Part shown: positions 37,949 to 46,140 of the stretch, one piece after another
Numbering within the stretch: the stretch's first letter is position 1
Layout of the letters: every line of letters begins with the position of its first letter
Assembly: GCF_007018905.1 (NCBI RefSeq)
Contig: NZ_CP041402.1
Location: 62,001 to 126,000, forward strand
Reading direction: 5' to 3'
DNA length: 64,000 bases
DNA from: Tardiphaga sp. vice304
Lineage (GTDB): Bacteria; Pseudomonadota; Alphaproteobacteria; Rhizobiales; Xanthobacteraceae
Translations under genes and position numbers: made by a program
The notes under the pieces: generated by a model
The model's input: only the letters and a program-made list of their open reading frames with translations
What the model was told of the DNA's origin: nothing
Database searches by the model: none

Positions 37949-39064
37949 CTAGACCTTGAAATGCTTCGACAGTTTCAGGCTCTGGCCCTGATAGTTCGAG
38001 CCGATGCGCTGGCCATAGAGCGCGTCGGGGCGCGACAGCATCCGCTCATAGACCAGACGGCCGACGATCTGGCCGTGCTCCAGGATGAACGGCACCTCGC
38101 GCGAACGCACTTCCAGCACGGCGCGCGAGCCCTTGCCCCCGGCGCCGTCATGGCCGAAGCCGGGATCGAAGAAGCCTGCGTAATGCACGCGGAACTCGCC
38201 GACCAAGGGATCGAACGGCACCATCTCAGCGGCATAGTCCGGCGGCACCTGGACGGCTTCCTTGGAGGCGAGGATGTAGAACTCGCCGGGATCGAGGATC
38301 AGCGTGCCGTCGGGCCGCGCCGCGATCGGCTCCCAGAACTCGTTCGCCGCATAGCCGGCACGACGGTCGATATCGACCACGCCGGTGTGGCGCTTGGCGC
38401 GGTAGCCCACGAAGCCGGTCTCGTTGTCGCCGGACAGATCGACCGAGAGCGCCACACCGTTGTTGAGGTCGGCGTCCTCGCTGTCCACCAGCGGCTCCAT
38501 CGCATGGAGGTCTTCCAGCGCCTCGTTGTCGAGCAGCGCGTCGCCGACGCGAAAGCGGACCTGCGACAGCCGCGAACCCTCGCGCAGCAGCACCGGGAAA
38601 GTCTTCGGGCTGATCTCGGCGTATAGCGGACCGTGATAGCCGGCGCCGATCACGTCGAAGCGGCGGGTGCCATCCGCAATCACGCGGGTGAAGACATCGA
38701 GGCGGCCGGTCGAGCTCTTCGGATTGGCCGAGGCGAAGATCGAAGGCGGCAGCGCCAGGCTCTCGATCAGCGGCACGATGTAGACGCAGTTGGTTTCCAG
38801 TACCGCGCCGTCGGACAGGTCGATCTCGTGCAGCTTCAATTCGTCGATGCGCTGCGCAACGGTGGTATTCGGCCCCGGCAGAAAGCTGGCACGGACGCGG
38901 TAGGCAATGTCGCCGAGCCGCAGGTCGAGCGAGGCCGGCTGGATCTGGCTTTCCACGAACGGATACGCCGGCAGGATCAGGCCGGCATCGGCCATCGCCG
39001 CGATCATGCGGTCGGGCAGAATACCGTCGGCATCAACAGGCAGCGTGAAGGGCACAGAACTCAT
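37949..39064 (-). CDS. dcd: 2'-deoxycytidine 5'-triphosphate deaminase, double-domain form
   Basis: A 371-residue protein, about twice the length of ordinary dCTP deaminase (about 190). Two dUTPase-like beta domains are visible. The first has PLIESLALPPSIFASANPKSS, TGRLDVFTRVIADG and YAEISPKTFPVLLREG. The second repeats the plan with FYILASKEAVQVPPDYAAEM, GEFRVHYAGFFDPGFG and RSREVPFILEHGQIVGRLVY. The enzyme deaminates dCTP to dUTP for dTTP synthesis. The long form is the usual one in alphaproteobacteria. It is divergent from metZ. Confidence 0.88.
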   Translation of the reverse strand: MSSVPFTLPVDADGILPDRMIAAMADAGLILPAYPFVESQIQPASLDLRLGDIAYRVRASFLPGPNTTVAQRIDELKLHEIDLSDGAVLETNCVYIVPLIESLALPPSIFASANPKSSTGRLDVFTRVIADGTRRFDVIGAGYHGPLYAEISPKTFPVLLREGSRLSQVRFRVGDALLDNEALEDLHAMEPLVDSEDADLNNGVALSVDLSGDNETGFVGYRAKRHTGVVDIDRRAGYAANEFWEPIAARPDGTLILDPGEFYILASKEAVQVPPDYAAEMVPFDPLVGEFRVHYAGFFDPGFGHDGAGGKGSRAVLEVRSREVPFILEHGQIVGRLVYERMLSRPDALYGQRIGSNYQGQSLKLSKHFKV

Positions 39065-39129
39065 CCTTGTCGCATCGCGATGGGGAACGCAGAGAAAAAC
39101 GCAATTTCATCGGTTATCCCACCCCCGGC

Positions 39130-39158
39130 TTGACGGAAAGGGCCGACCGGAATATCAG
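39130..39158 (+). promoter_or_regulatory. Predicted sigma-70-type promoter of metZ
   Basis: TTGACG, a 17-bp spacer and TATCAG end 11 bp before the riboswitch, which would place the transcript start just ahead of the aptamer. Inference from spacing and consensus. Confidence 0.5.
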
Positions 39159-39169
39159 CAAGATTATCC

Positions 39170-39220
39170 CGTGGTGATTTGAGCCGGCCGGCTTGCAGCC
39201 ACGTTAAACAAGTCGCTAAA
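39170..39220 (+). promoter_or_regulatory. SAM-II riboswitch
   Basis: CGTGGTGATTTGAGCCGGC, GGCTTGCAGCCACG and TTAAACAAGTCGCTAAA follow the SAM-II consensus closely: P1 pairs CGTGG with CCACG, and the 3' AAGTCGC strand forms the pseudoknot with the GATTTGAGC loop side. It senses S-adenosylmethionine. It lies 105 bp before metZ, the usual SAM-II target gene in alphaproteobacteria, and is followed by switching hairpins. Confidence 0.96.
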
Positions 39221-39222
39221 CA

Positions 39223-39291
39223 GGCCGGGGACCCATGTCCTTGTTAACATGTGATCCCGGCCGTTGGACCTTTGTCCAGGCCGGTTTTTTT
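39223..39291 (+). terminator. Antiterminator/terminator pair downstream of SAM-II aptamer
   Basis: CCGGCC (39257-39262) pairs with GGCCGG (39279-39284) to form a terminator stem followed by seven T. The same bases can pair instead with GGCCGGG at 39223-39229, with CATGT/ACATG (39234-39238, 39247-39251) extending that stem. The two folds exclude each other, which indicates transcriptional attenuation. Confidence 0.85.
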
Positions 39292-39324
39292 GTGGCTGTT
39301 TTCACGGCCATAACTGGAGGTCAC

Positions 39325-40515
39325 ATGTCTGAGACGAAATCGCCCGCTTATCGCCCAGAGACCCGGCTGGTCCATGCCGGCATGCTGCGTTCGCAATTCG
39401 GCGAGACCTCAGAAGCGCTGTTCCTGACCCAGGGCTTCGTCTACGACACCGCCGAACAATGCGAGGCGCGCTTCAAGGGCGAGGAGCCCGGCTTCATCTA
39501 TGCGCGGTTTTCCAACCCGAACATCTCGATGTTCGAGAGTCGCATGATCGACCTGGAGGGCGCCGAGGCCGCCCGCGCCACCGCCACCGGCATGGCCGCG
39601 GTCACGGCGGCCGTTCTCGCGCCACTGCGCATCGGCGATCACGTCGTCGCCTCGAAGCAGCTGTTCGGCTCGTGCCGCTACGTCATCGAGGACCTGCTGC
39701 CGCGCTACGGCATCGAGTTCACGCTGGTCGACGGGCTCGACCTCGACGCCTGGCAAAAGGCGATGCGCCCGAATACCAAGACCTGTTTTCTTGAGAGCCC
39801 GACCAATCCGACGCTCGACGTGCTCGACATTCCCGCCATTGCCGCGATAGCGCATGCCGGTGGCGCGCGGCTGATCGTCGACAACGTGTTCGCGACGCCG
39901 ATCTGGCAGAGCCCGCTGTCGCTCGGCGCCGATGTCGTGGTGTATTCCGCGACCAAGCACATCGACGGCCAGGGAAGATGCCTCGGCGGCATCATCCTCG
40001 GCTCGAAGGACTTCATCGCCGAGCACATCCACAACTACCTGCGCCAGACCGGCCCCTCGATGTCGCCGTTCAACGCCTGGGTACTGGTGAAGGGGCTGGA
40101 GACGCTGTCGATCCGCGTCAGGCAGCAGACCGAGACCGCAGGCGCCCTCGCCGATGCGCTGGTTGCGCATCCGAAAATCACCCGGCTGATCTATCCCGGC
40201 CGCGCCGATCATCCGCAGGCCGCTTCGGTGAAGAAGCAGATGCGCGCCGGCTCGACGCTGATAGGTTTCGAAATCGACGGCGGCAAGGCGGCGGCGTTCC
40301 GCTTTCTCAACGAGCTGAAGCTGACGCGGATTTCCAACAATCTCGGCGATGCCAAGAGCCTGATCACGCACCCCGCCACCACCACGCATCAGCGGCTGCC
40401 GATCGAGGCGCGCGCCGAACTGGGGATCAGCGAAGGGTTCGTGCGATTCTCGACGGGGCTCGAGCACAAGGACGATCTGCTCGAAGACATGGAAGCTGCG
40501 CTCAAGAAGGCGTGA
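39325..40515 (+). CDS. metZ: O-succinylhomoserine sulfhydrylase
   Basis: A 396-residue PLP enzyme of the Cys/Met metabolism family that makes homocysteine from O-succinylhomoserine and sulfide. The PLP lysine lies in VYSATKHIDGQGR; the phosphate site is YARFSNPN and ATATGMAAVTAAV. FLTQGFVYDTAEQ and the C-terminal ISNNLGDAKSLITHP are typical of MetZ. The ATG at 39325 follows CTGGAGG. A longer frame from 39235 runs through the terminator and is not used. Expression is controlled by the SAM-II riboswitch. Confidence 0.96.
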   Translation: MSETKSPAYRPETRLVHAGMLRSQFGETSEALFLTQGFVYDTAEQCEARFKGEEPGFIYARFSNPNISMFESRMIDLEGAEAARATATGMAAVTAAVLAPLRIGDHVVASKQLFGSCRYVIEDLLPRYGIEFTLVDGLDLDAWQKAMRPNTKTCFLESPTNPTLDVLDIPAIAAIAHAGGARLIVDNVFATPIWQSPLSLGADVVVYSATKHIDGQGRCLGGIILGSKDFIAEHIHNYLRQTGPSMSPFNAWVLVKGLETLSIRVRQQTETAGALADALVAHPKITRLIYPGRADHPQAASVKKQMRAGSTLIGFEIDGGKAAAFRFLNELKLTRISNNLGDAKSLITHPATTTHQRLPIEARAELGISEGFVRFSTGLEHKDDLLEDMEAALKKA

Positions 40516-40529
40516 GGCGGCAACACTCT

Positions 40530-40574
40530 GTCATCCCGGCCAAGCGAGCAACGCGAACGCCGAGCCGGGACGAC
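40530..40574. repeat. Short intergenic palindrome
   Basis: GTCATCCCGGC and GCCGGGACGAC arms, 23 nt apart, lie between the convergent metZ and SGNH hydrolase genes. A bidirectional terminator role is possible. Confidence 0.6.
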
Positions 40575-40585
40575 AACGAGGATAA

Positions 40586-41524
40586 CTACAGCGGCTTCTG
40601 CGCCTGCTGGGTGTTGGCGGGTACATTGACGCCGTACTTGATCTGGCCGACGGACTTGATGATGTTGTCGCCGAGCAACTGCGCAAAGCAGGCATAGCCC
40701 CAGTCGTTCATGTGCAGCCCGTCGGCGATGACGAAGCTGTCGAACGCCATCGACTGGCCTTCATGCCATTCGCGCATCACCTCGAACCGCGGGAAGACGC
40801 CGACATGGCGAAGCGCGGCCACCTTGTTGAGCAGCGCGATCATCTTGCTGGCGCTTTCCGGCTTGGCATTCACCGCCGGTGAGTATTGCGGGTCAACCAG
40901 CACCAGATCGGCGCCGCTGGCCTGGATGCGGCCGATGCCGTCCTCGATCATCTTGGCGGTCTCGCCGGGATCGAGATTGCGCAGCACCGCATTGGTCCCG
41001 ACCTGCCAGATCACCAGGTCCGGCTTGGCATTGATGACCTCGGCCTGCAGCCGCGCCATCATCTCGGGTGCGTCTTCGCCGCCCTTGCCGCGATTCAGCA
41101 CCGTGATGTCGGCGTCGGGATAGGCGCGCTTCAACTGCGCCGCCAGCCGGTTCGGATAGGTAAATTCCGGCGCCGTCGAGCCATAGCCCTCGGTGGAGGA
41201 CGAGCCGAAGGCCACGATCACCACCGGCTCGCCAAACGCCAGCTTGCCGGCGACATGCGGCAGCGCGCCTATGGCCTGCGCCCCGCCCTTCGGCGCGCGG
41301 CAGGGCACACGGCTGAATATGTCGGTCGCCGACTTTGCGACTTTCTTGACCTTGTCGACCGCTTTGGCCGCGATGCCTTTTTTTACTGCGTCGGGCTCAT
41401 TGGACGCGATCGTCGCCGCGGACGCGCCTTCGGCCAGCACGGGCGACAGCGGGGTCGACAGCAAAAGCGAGAACACGACGAGAGGGGCAATCGCGTGACG
41501 GGGAAAATGGCCTAACTCAAACAT
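40586..41524 (-). CDS. Secreted SGNH/GDSL-type hydrolase (second of pair)
   Basis: A 312-residue protein with a signal peptide (VFSLLLSTPLSPVLA). After a 70-residue variable stretch comes the SGNH core: block I VIVAFGSSSTEGYGS (serine), Gly block LNRGKGGEDAPEM, Asn block VIWQVGTNAVLR and the Asp-x-x-His block IADGLHMNDWGY. All four catalytic positions are filled, so it should be an active esterase in the periplasm. Its ATG overlaps the upstream gene's TAA (TAATG), making the third gene of the opgC-SGNH-SGNH operon. Confidence 0.88.
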   Translation of the reverse strand: MFELGHFPRHAIAPLVVFSLLLSTPLSPVLAEGASAATIASNEPDAVKKGIAAKAVDKVKKVAKSATDIFSRVPCRAPKGGAQAIGALPHVAGKLAFGEPVVIVAFGSSSTEGYGSTAPEFTYPNRLAAQLKRAYPDADITVLNRGKGGEDAPEMMARLQAEVINAKPDLVIWQVGTNAVLRNLDPGETAKMIEDGIGRIQASGADLVLVDPQYSPAVNAKPESASKMIALLNKVAALRHVGVFPRFEVMREWHEGQSMAFDSFVIADGLHMNDWGYACFAQLLGDNIIKSVGQIKYGVNVPANTQQAQKPL

Positions 41525-42288
41525 TAACGCTGAATCCTCAACTCCGCTGGCTTGATCTGGGCAGCCTCGATCACAAAGGTCGATAGCGCGCGCGCCAGGC
41601 ATTCATGGACACGTTTGGCCATTGCGAGGCCGGGCGACGCGCTGAACAGATCAAAATCACCCGACTCGTTCCATTGCCGCATGATGGCGAAGCGATCGAA
41701 CAGCGGAGTGTCGTGCTGCTGCGCCACCACCCTCATATTATCTAGGTACGCCGAGCCGGAAATCATCGTCTCGGTCCGTGGACTGTACTGCAAATTCATT
41801 AAAACAACGTCGGCTCCGGCAGCCCTGATCGCCGCCACCCCTTCGTCGAGGGCGTTGCGGAAGTCTTCGGCGTCGACCGAGCGCATCGCGTCATAGGTAC
41901 CGGTCTGCCAGACCACCAGATCCGGCTTGCGCTTTGCAACGAGGGGACCCAGCGTCGGCGCCAGTTCCTCGGCGGTTTTCTTGACTTGCAGTTCCAGCGT
42001 GACATTGGTTTCGACGCTCGGCAGCCTTTCGCGCAGAGCCACCTGCAGCCGGCCCGGATAGCCTGCGGCGGCATCCGTCGCACCCACCACCGAGGAGCGG
42101 CTACCGACCACCAGAATATTCAGCCGGCCGCCGGGCTTGATCGCGCTGGCGACTTTCGGCAGACCGCTTTCCGAGGTCAGAAGATAGGCGGGCACGTCGC
42201 AGGAAGGCGCCGCCGGGGCCGCATCTTCGGCGCGCAGGGGGGCTGCGGCCAATAGGCCGGCCAGCATCGTAAGCCAGATCGGCCTCAT
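41524..42288 (-). CDS. Secreted SGNH-like protein (first of pair)
   Basis: A 254-residue protein with a signal peptide (MLAGLLAAAPLRA). The SGNH core is recognisable but partly altered: block I is ILVVGSRSSVVGAT, where the GSSS serine loop becomes GSRSS, the Asn block reads VVWQTGTYDAMR with Tyr in place of Asn, and the final block FDLFSASPGLAMAKRV lacks the D-x-x-H. It may have lost catalysis and act as a partner of the following SGNH protein. It overlaps opgC by ATGA upstream and the next gene by TAATG downstream. Confidence 0.8.
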   Translation of the reverse strand: MRPIWLTMLAGLLAAAPLRAEDAAPAAPSCDVPAYLLTSESGLPKVASAIKPGGRLNILVVGSRSSVVGATDAAAGYPGRLQVALRERLPSVETNVTLELQVKKTAEELAPTLGPLVAKRKPDLVVWQTGTYDAMRSVDAEDFRNALDEGVAAIRAAGADVVLMNLQYSPRTETMISGSAYLDNMRVVAQQHDTPLFDRFAIMRQWNESGDFDLFSASPGLAMAKRVHECLARALSTFVIEAAQIKPAELRIQR

Positions 42289-43520
42289 GCGCCGCCTCCC
42301 GCAAAATCCGCGTCGGCGCTTTTCGCGCGCTTTCCGCCCTTGCCTGCAACGTGCTTGTACCACGAAAACACCCAGGCAGCGCCCGACATGATGACAATGC
42401 CGAGAATACTGACCATCAGATGCATCCAGGGACCTCCCGCAACCTCGGCGAGCACGAAGTGGCCCGCAAAGGCTAGGAACACGCCGATGCAAAAAATCTC
42501 CAGCGAATGCTGCCCGCACAATACCATCGGCCGCAGCCAGCGCGATTTCAGCCCCGGCCAGTCCTTCTTCAGGAAGCGAACGGTAATGGCTGCGAGCGCC
42601 AGGAAGTGTGCGAAGCGGAGCACGTCGAGGTCGGTCTTGTTGATCGGGTACATCCACCGCTCGATGAAACGGGGCAGCAGATGATGGATCTGCGGGATGT
42701 ACCAGGTCAACGTCACCCAGAATGCCGCCAGCAGATAGGCGACGCATATCCACAGCGTGACCTGCGAGGACAGAATTCTGGACATCCGCCTGGCGCCGCC
42801 GAGCGCGCACCAGGCGCCGAACACGAACAAAAGCTGCCAGGCGAACGGGTTGAACGCCCACACCCCGTTCGGATAGGCCGACAGATAGAGGTCGAACTCC
42901 CAGGTCAAGGCATACAGCACCACCGAGAGCGCCAGCGTGAGGTCCGCCCGGCGCTGCATCAGCCATAAAATGGGCGGCAGGAACAGCATCAACACGATAT
43001 ATAGCGGCAATACGTCCATGTTCACCGGACGAAATTTCAGCAGCAGCGCCTGAACGATGGTCACATCCGGCTGCTTGAGGAAGTCGAGAATGCCCATTTC
43101 CTCGGAATAAAGCGGGTTCTCGAAGTGGGTCGCGACGTAGGAGATCTCGGCCAGGAAGATCGTGAACAGAAAGACGTGCGCGACATAGATCTGCCAGACC
43201 CGCTTCAGGATCCGCGCCGAGGCCACCACCGTGCCCTGCTCCAGCATCGCGCGGCCATAGACGAAGGCCGCGGTGTAGCCGGAGATGAAGATGAAGATCT
43301 CGGTGGCGTCCGAGAAGCCGTAATTGCGGATCGTGAACCAGGTCAGGATGTTCGGCGGCAGATGGTCGATGAAAATCAGCCACAGCGCCAGCCCGCGGAA
43401 CAAATCGAGCCGAAGCTCGCGTTCGCCGGCGACCGGGAAAGACACCGCGTCTGCACGATGTTTGACCGTTTCGGAAGTCCGCGCCGGTTCCGCGGCGATA
43501 GGCTCGGCAATAGAGGTCAT
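42285..43520 (-). CDS. opgC: OpgC-type membrane acyltransferase
   Basis: A 411-residue protein with about ten membrane helices and the OpgC pattern: RELRLDLFRGLALWLIFIDH (with the Arg-Asp and His of acyltransferase-3-like proteins), GFSDATEIFIFISGYTAAF and the late RWLRPMVLCGQHSLEIFCIG. OpgC adds succinyl groups to periplasmic glucans; in this group it may modify cyclic beta-glucans or other surface sugars. It heads a three-gene overlapping operon with two SGNH proteins, a pairing often seen for polysaccharide acyl modification. Confidence 0.9.
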   Translation of the reverse strand: MTSIAEPIAAEPARTSETVKHRADAVSFPVAGERELRLDLFRGLALWLIFIDHLPPNILTWFTIRNYGFSDATEIFIFISGYTAAFVYGRAMLEQGTVVASARILKRVWQIYVAHVFLFTIFLAEISYVATHFENPLYSEEMGILDFLKQPDVTIVQALLLKFRPVNMDVLPLYIVLMLFLPPILWLMQRRADLTLALSVVLYALTWEFDLYLSAYPNGVWAFNPFAWQLLFVFGAWCALGGARRMSRILSSQVTLWICVAYLLAAFWVTLTWYIPQIHHLLPRFIERWMYPINKTDLDVLRFAHFLALAAITVRFLKKDWPGLKSRWLRPMVLCGQHSLEIFCIGVFLAFAGHFVLAEVAGGPWMHLMVSILGIVIMSGAAWVFSWYKHVAGKGGKRAKSADADFAGGGA

Positions 43521-43689
43521 CAGGCAGGGCTCAACGGGTTCGACTCGCTTTGGCGTTGGTCATCACTGGAAGGCAGGACCGCAGTATGCAAGTCAATTAC
43601 TCGCGCGGTAAGGCTGCCTCCGCTCTTTCGCGCAGCAAGACACGGTATTGTCGAACTATGTTAAAACGGCGATGCCGGATGCGGTCGAT

Positions 43690-43718
43690 TTGGCGCGGCC
43701 CTTGGTTTTCGCTATGAT
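43690..43718 (+). promoter_or_regulatory. Promoter of apaG, displaced by IS256
   Basis: TTGGCG, 17 bp, TATGAT is a near-consensus sigma-70 promoter pointing toward apaG. The last bases of the -10 box are the first bases of the IS target duplication, so the element inserted at or beside the transcription start and now separates the promoter from apaG by 1.4 kb. Confidence 0.55.
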
Positions 43719-43722
43719 CCGC

Positions 43723-45145
43723 GATCGTGTCCCGCGTGGTGGTGTAGGTTTCTGATCTTATGCCGCTCGCGAAGCGCGCTTTCAAATGGCGCTGTAGCGA
43801 GCGAGCGGCATGTGTTGGTCACCGGCGGTTCGCCGGTAGGATCGGGTTGCAACACGCAATGCAACCGAGGAACCACCGATGACCAGCGAGATGATGAACC
43901 TTCGTGCGCTCGTGGAGAAGACCCCCGACGCGGATATTTTGCGCCAGATGATCGGCTTCGCCGCCGAGCGGCTGATGGAACTGGAGGTGGCCGCGTTGAC
44001 CGGTGCCGGCCACGGCGAGAAGAGCGCGGAGCGGCTGGTGCAGCGCAACGGCTACCGCGAACGCGACTGGGAGACCCGGGCCGGCACGGTCGAGCTGCGG
44101 ATCCCGAAGCTGCGCAAGGGCTCATATTTTCCGGGCTTTCTGGAGCCGCGCCGGATGGCCGAGAAGGCGCTTACTGCGGTGATTCAAGAGGCCTACATCC
44201 AGGGCATCTCGACCCGCTCCGTCGATGACCTGGTCAAGGCGATGGGAATGAGCTGCGTCTCCAAGAGCCAGGTGTCGCGGCTGTGCGAGGAGATTGACGA
44301 ACGCGTCAATGCATTCCTGGAGCGGCCGATCGAGGGCGACTGGCCGTATCTGTGGATCGACGCCACCTATGTGAAGGTCCGGCAGAATGGCCGCATCGTC
44401 CCGGTAGCGGCGATCATCGCGGTCGGCGTCAACAATGACGGCCGGCGCGAGATTCTCGGCATGGACATTGGGCCCTCCGAGGCCGAAACATTCTGGACCG
44501 CGTTCGTGCGCAAGCTCGCCCGCCGCGGATTGCGCGGCGTCAAGCTGGTCATCTCCGACGCCCACGAGGGCATCAAGGCCACGGTGTCGAAGGTGCTGAC
44601 CGCCAGCTGGCAGCGCTGCCGCGTCCACTTCATGCGCAATGCGCTGGCCCATGCCGGCAAGAGCGGGCGGCGCGTGGTCTCCGCCTTCATTGCCACCGCC
44701 TTCGCCCAGGACGACGCCGAAGCCGCAAGGGTGCAATGGCGCAAGGTCGCCGACCAGTTGCAGCCGACCATCCCGAAGCTGGCCAGACTGATGCACGAGG
44801 CCGAGCCCGACGTGCTGGCCTTCATGGGCTTTCCGGCGACGCATCGCGCCAAGCTGCACTCCACCAATCCGATCGAGCGCCTCAATGGCGAGATCAAGCG
44901 CCGCACCGAGGTCGTCGGCATCTTCCCCAACGAGGCTGCCATCCGACGTCTCGTCGGTGCCATCCTGCTTGAACAAAACGATGAATGGGCGGTTCAGCGT
45001 GCCCGCTACATGACGCTGGAAACCATCGCCCCGATCAGCGATAATCCGATCGTCGGGCTGCCCGCAGTGGCAACCTGACCAGCCCGGCCGTGGCCGGCAA
45101 TCGGGGTGGCCATCAAGAAGCTACACCACGCCGCGGGGCATGATC
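43723..45145 (+). mobile_element. IS256-family insertion sequence, 1423 bp
   Basis: Ends GATCGTGTCCCGCGTGGTGG and (complement) GATCATGCCCCGCGGCGTGG form imperfect inverted repeats of about 33 bp. The 8-bp target TGATCCGC is duplicated at 43715-43722 and 45146-45153. It contains one intact transposase gene. It lies outside the genomic island, between the divergent opgC and apaG genes. Confidence 0.95.
43879..45078 (+). CDS. IS256-family transposase (mutator type)
   Basis: A 399-residue DDE transposase. Catalytic residues lie in [11 protein letters not shown] (Asp), [12 protein letters not shown] (Asp) and [15 protein letters not shown] (Glu); the C-terminal mutator signature [15 protein letters not shown] is present. 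The N-terminal part [18 protein letters not shown]...[15 protein letters not shown] is the usual DNA-binding region. The frame is complete, so the element may still move. Confidence 0.96.
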   Translation: MTSEMMNLRALVEKTPDADILRQMIGFAAERLMELEVAALTGAGHGEKSAERLVQRNGYRERDWETRAGTVELRIPKLRKGSYFPGFLEPRRMAEKALTAVIQEAYIQGISTRSVDDLVKAMGMSCVSKSQVSRLCEEIDERVNAFLERPIEGDWPYLWIDATYVKVRQNGRIVPVAAIIAVGVNNDGRREILGMDIGPSEAETFWTAFVRKLARRGLRGVKLVISDAHEGIKATVSKVLTASWQRCRVHFMRNALAHAGKSGRRVVSAFIATAFAQDDAEAARVQWRKVADQLQPTIPKLARLMHEAEPDVLAFMGFPATHRAKLHSTNPIERLNGEIKRRTEVVGIFPNEAAIRRLVGAILLEQNDEWAVQRARYMTLETIAPISDNPIVGLPAVAT

Positions 45146-45178
45146 TGATCCGCCAATCATCTGGACGAAGACATTGCC

Positions 45179-45571
45179 ATGTACCGCGCCATAACCCGCC
45201 ACATCGAAGTCACCGTCGAGCCGAACTTCCTGCCGGAACGTTCGTCGCTGGAGAAGCGTCAGTTTTTCTGGTCCTACACGGTGGTCATCACCAATTCCGG
45301 CGCCGAGACTGTGCAGCTCAAGACCCGGCACTGGCTGATCACCGATGCCGCCGGCCGGATGCAGGAGATCCGCGGCGAAGGCGTGGTGGGCGAACAGCCC
45401 GTGCTGGCCCCCGGCGAACGCTTCGAATACACCTCCGGCGTGCCGCTGCCGACCGCCTCCGGCTTCATGGAGGGCACCTACCAGATGGTCACCGATAGCG
45501 GCGAACCCTTCAATATTGACGTCCCCGCGTTTTCACTGGACGGCCCGGACAGCAGGCGCACGCTGAACTAG
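45179..45571 (+). CDS. apaG: ApaG-domain protein
   Basis: A 130-residue all-beta protein of the ApaG/F-box-FBA fold: VTVEPNFLPERSSLEKRQFF, YTVVITNSGAETVQLKTRHW, GEQPVLAPGERFEYTSGVPL and GFMEGTYQMV. ApaG proteins have been linked to cobalt resistance, Mg2+ efflux and diadenosine polyphosphate metabolism, with no firm reaction. The gene is intact, but its promoter is cut off by the IS256 element whose end lies 33 bp before the ATG. Confidence 0.93.
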   Translation: MYRAITRHIEVTVEPNFLPERSSLEKRQFFWSYTVVITNSGAETVQLKTRHWLITDAAGRMQEIRGEGVVGEQPVLAPGERFEYTSGVPLPTASGFMEGTYQMVTDSGEPFNIDVPAFSLDGPDSRRTLN

Positions 45572-45772
45572 GCGGCCGGTCGCCCGAGAGCCAACCTTGC
45601 ATTGCTGCCCAGGGCTACGGGGCAGCCCCAATCCCGCATGACGGCAAAGCTCGACGCCGTGCCGAAGAATGCTGCTTTGTTCTTCCGGAACGAACAGGGG
45701 ACGGTATTTTCGTGAGGTCGAGAGGTTAAAACTTCCTGTCGATCCGACGATGCTGCGCAACAAATCCCGCCA

Positions 45773-46078
45773 TCAACACGCCGGGCAGTCGTCGTTGAGG
45801 CCATCGAGAAATTCATCCAGCGCTTCGACGGATTTTGCCTTGCTCTTGCCGAGCAGCGGATCGGCGGCGGCCAGCGCGTGGGCATAGTCGATCGCGGCAT
45901 GGTGAAATCGCAATCGCATGAAGCCGTGCTCGGCGCACGGCGAAATGGCGTGGCTGTGCAGCAGGATGCGGGTTGCCCAGACATCCGGTGATTCGGGCTG
46001 TCCCGCCTTCCTGGGAGCAGGCTTGCGGCCGACGGGTTTGACGGACGACTTCGCGGTGTTTTTTGCAGGGCTCGGCAT
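45773..46078 (-). CDS. Conserved small protein of unknown function
   Basis: A 101-residue protein with a lysine/proline-rich basic head (SPAKNTAKSSVKPVGRKPAP) and a helical tail (ATRILLHSHAISPCAEHGFM, HHAAIDYAHALAAADPLLGK). Three cysteines and several histidines are spread through it. AGGAGG precedes the ATG at 46078. It follows the GGDEF-EAL gene by 62 bp on the same strand and may share its transcript. I do not recognise a domain. Confidence 0.65.
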   Translation of the reverse strand: MPSPAKNTAKSSVKPVGRKPAPRKAGQPESPDVWATRILLHSHAISPCAEHGFMRLRFHHAAIDYAHALAAADPLLGKSKAKSVEALDEFLDGLNDDCPAC

Positions 46079-46140
46079 CTGATCGGCTCCTCCTGGAGCG
46101 GATGAATCGCCGGGATCGCGGATGGTTCCGGCGCGGCATC

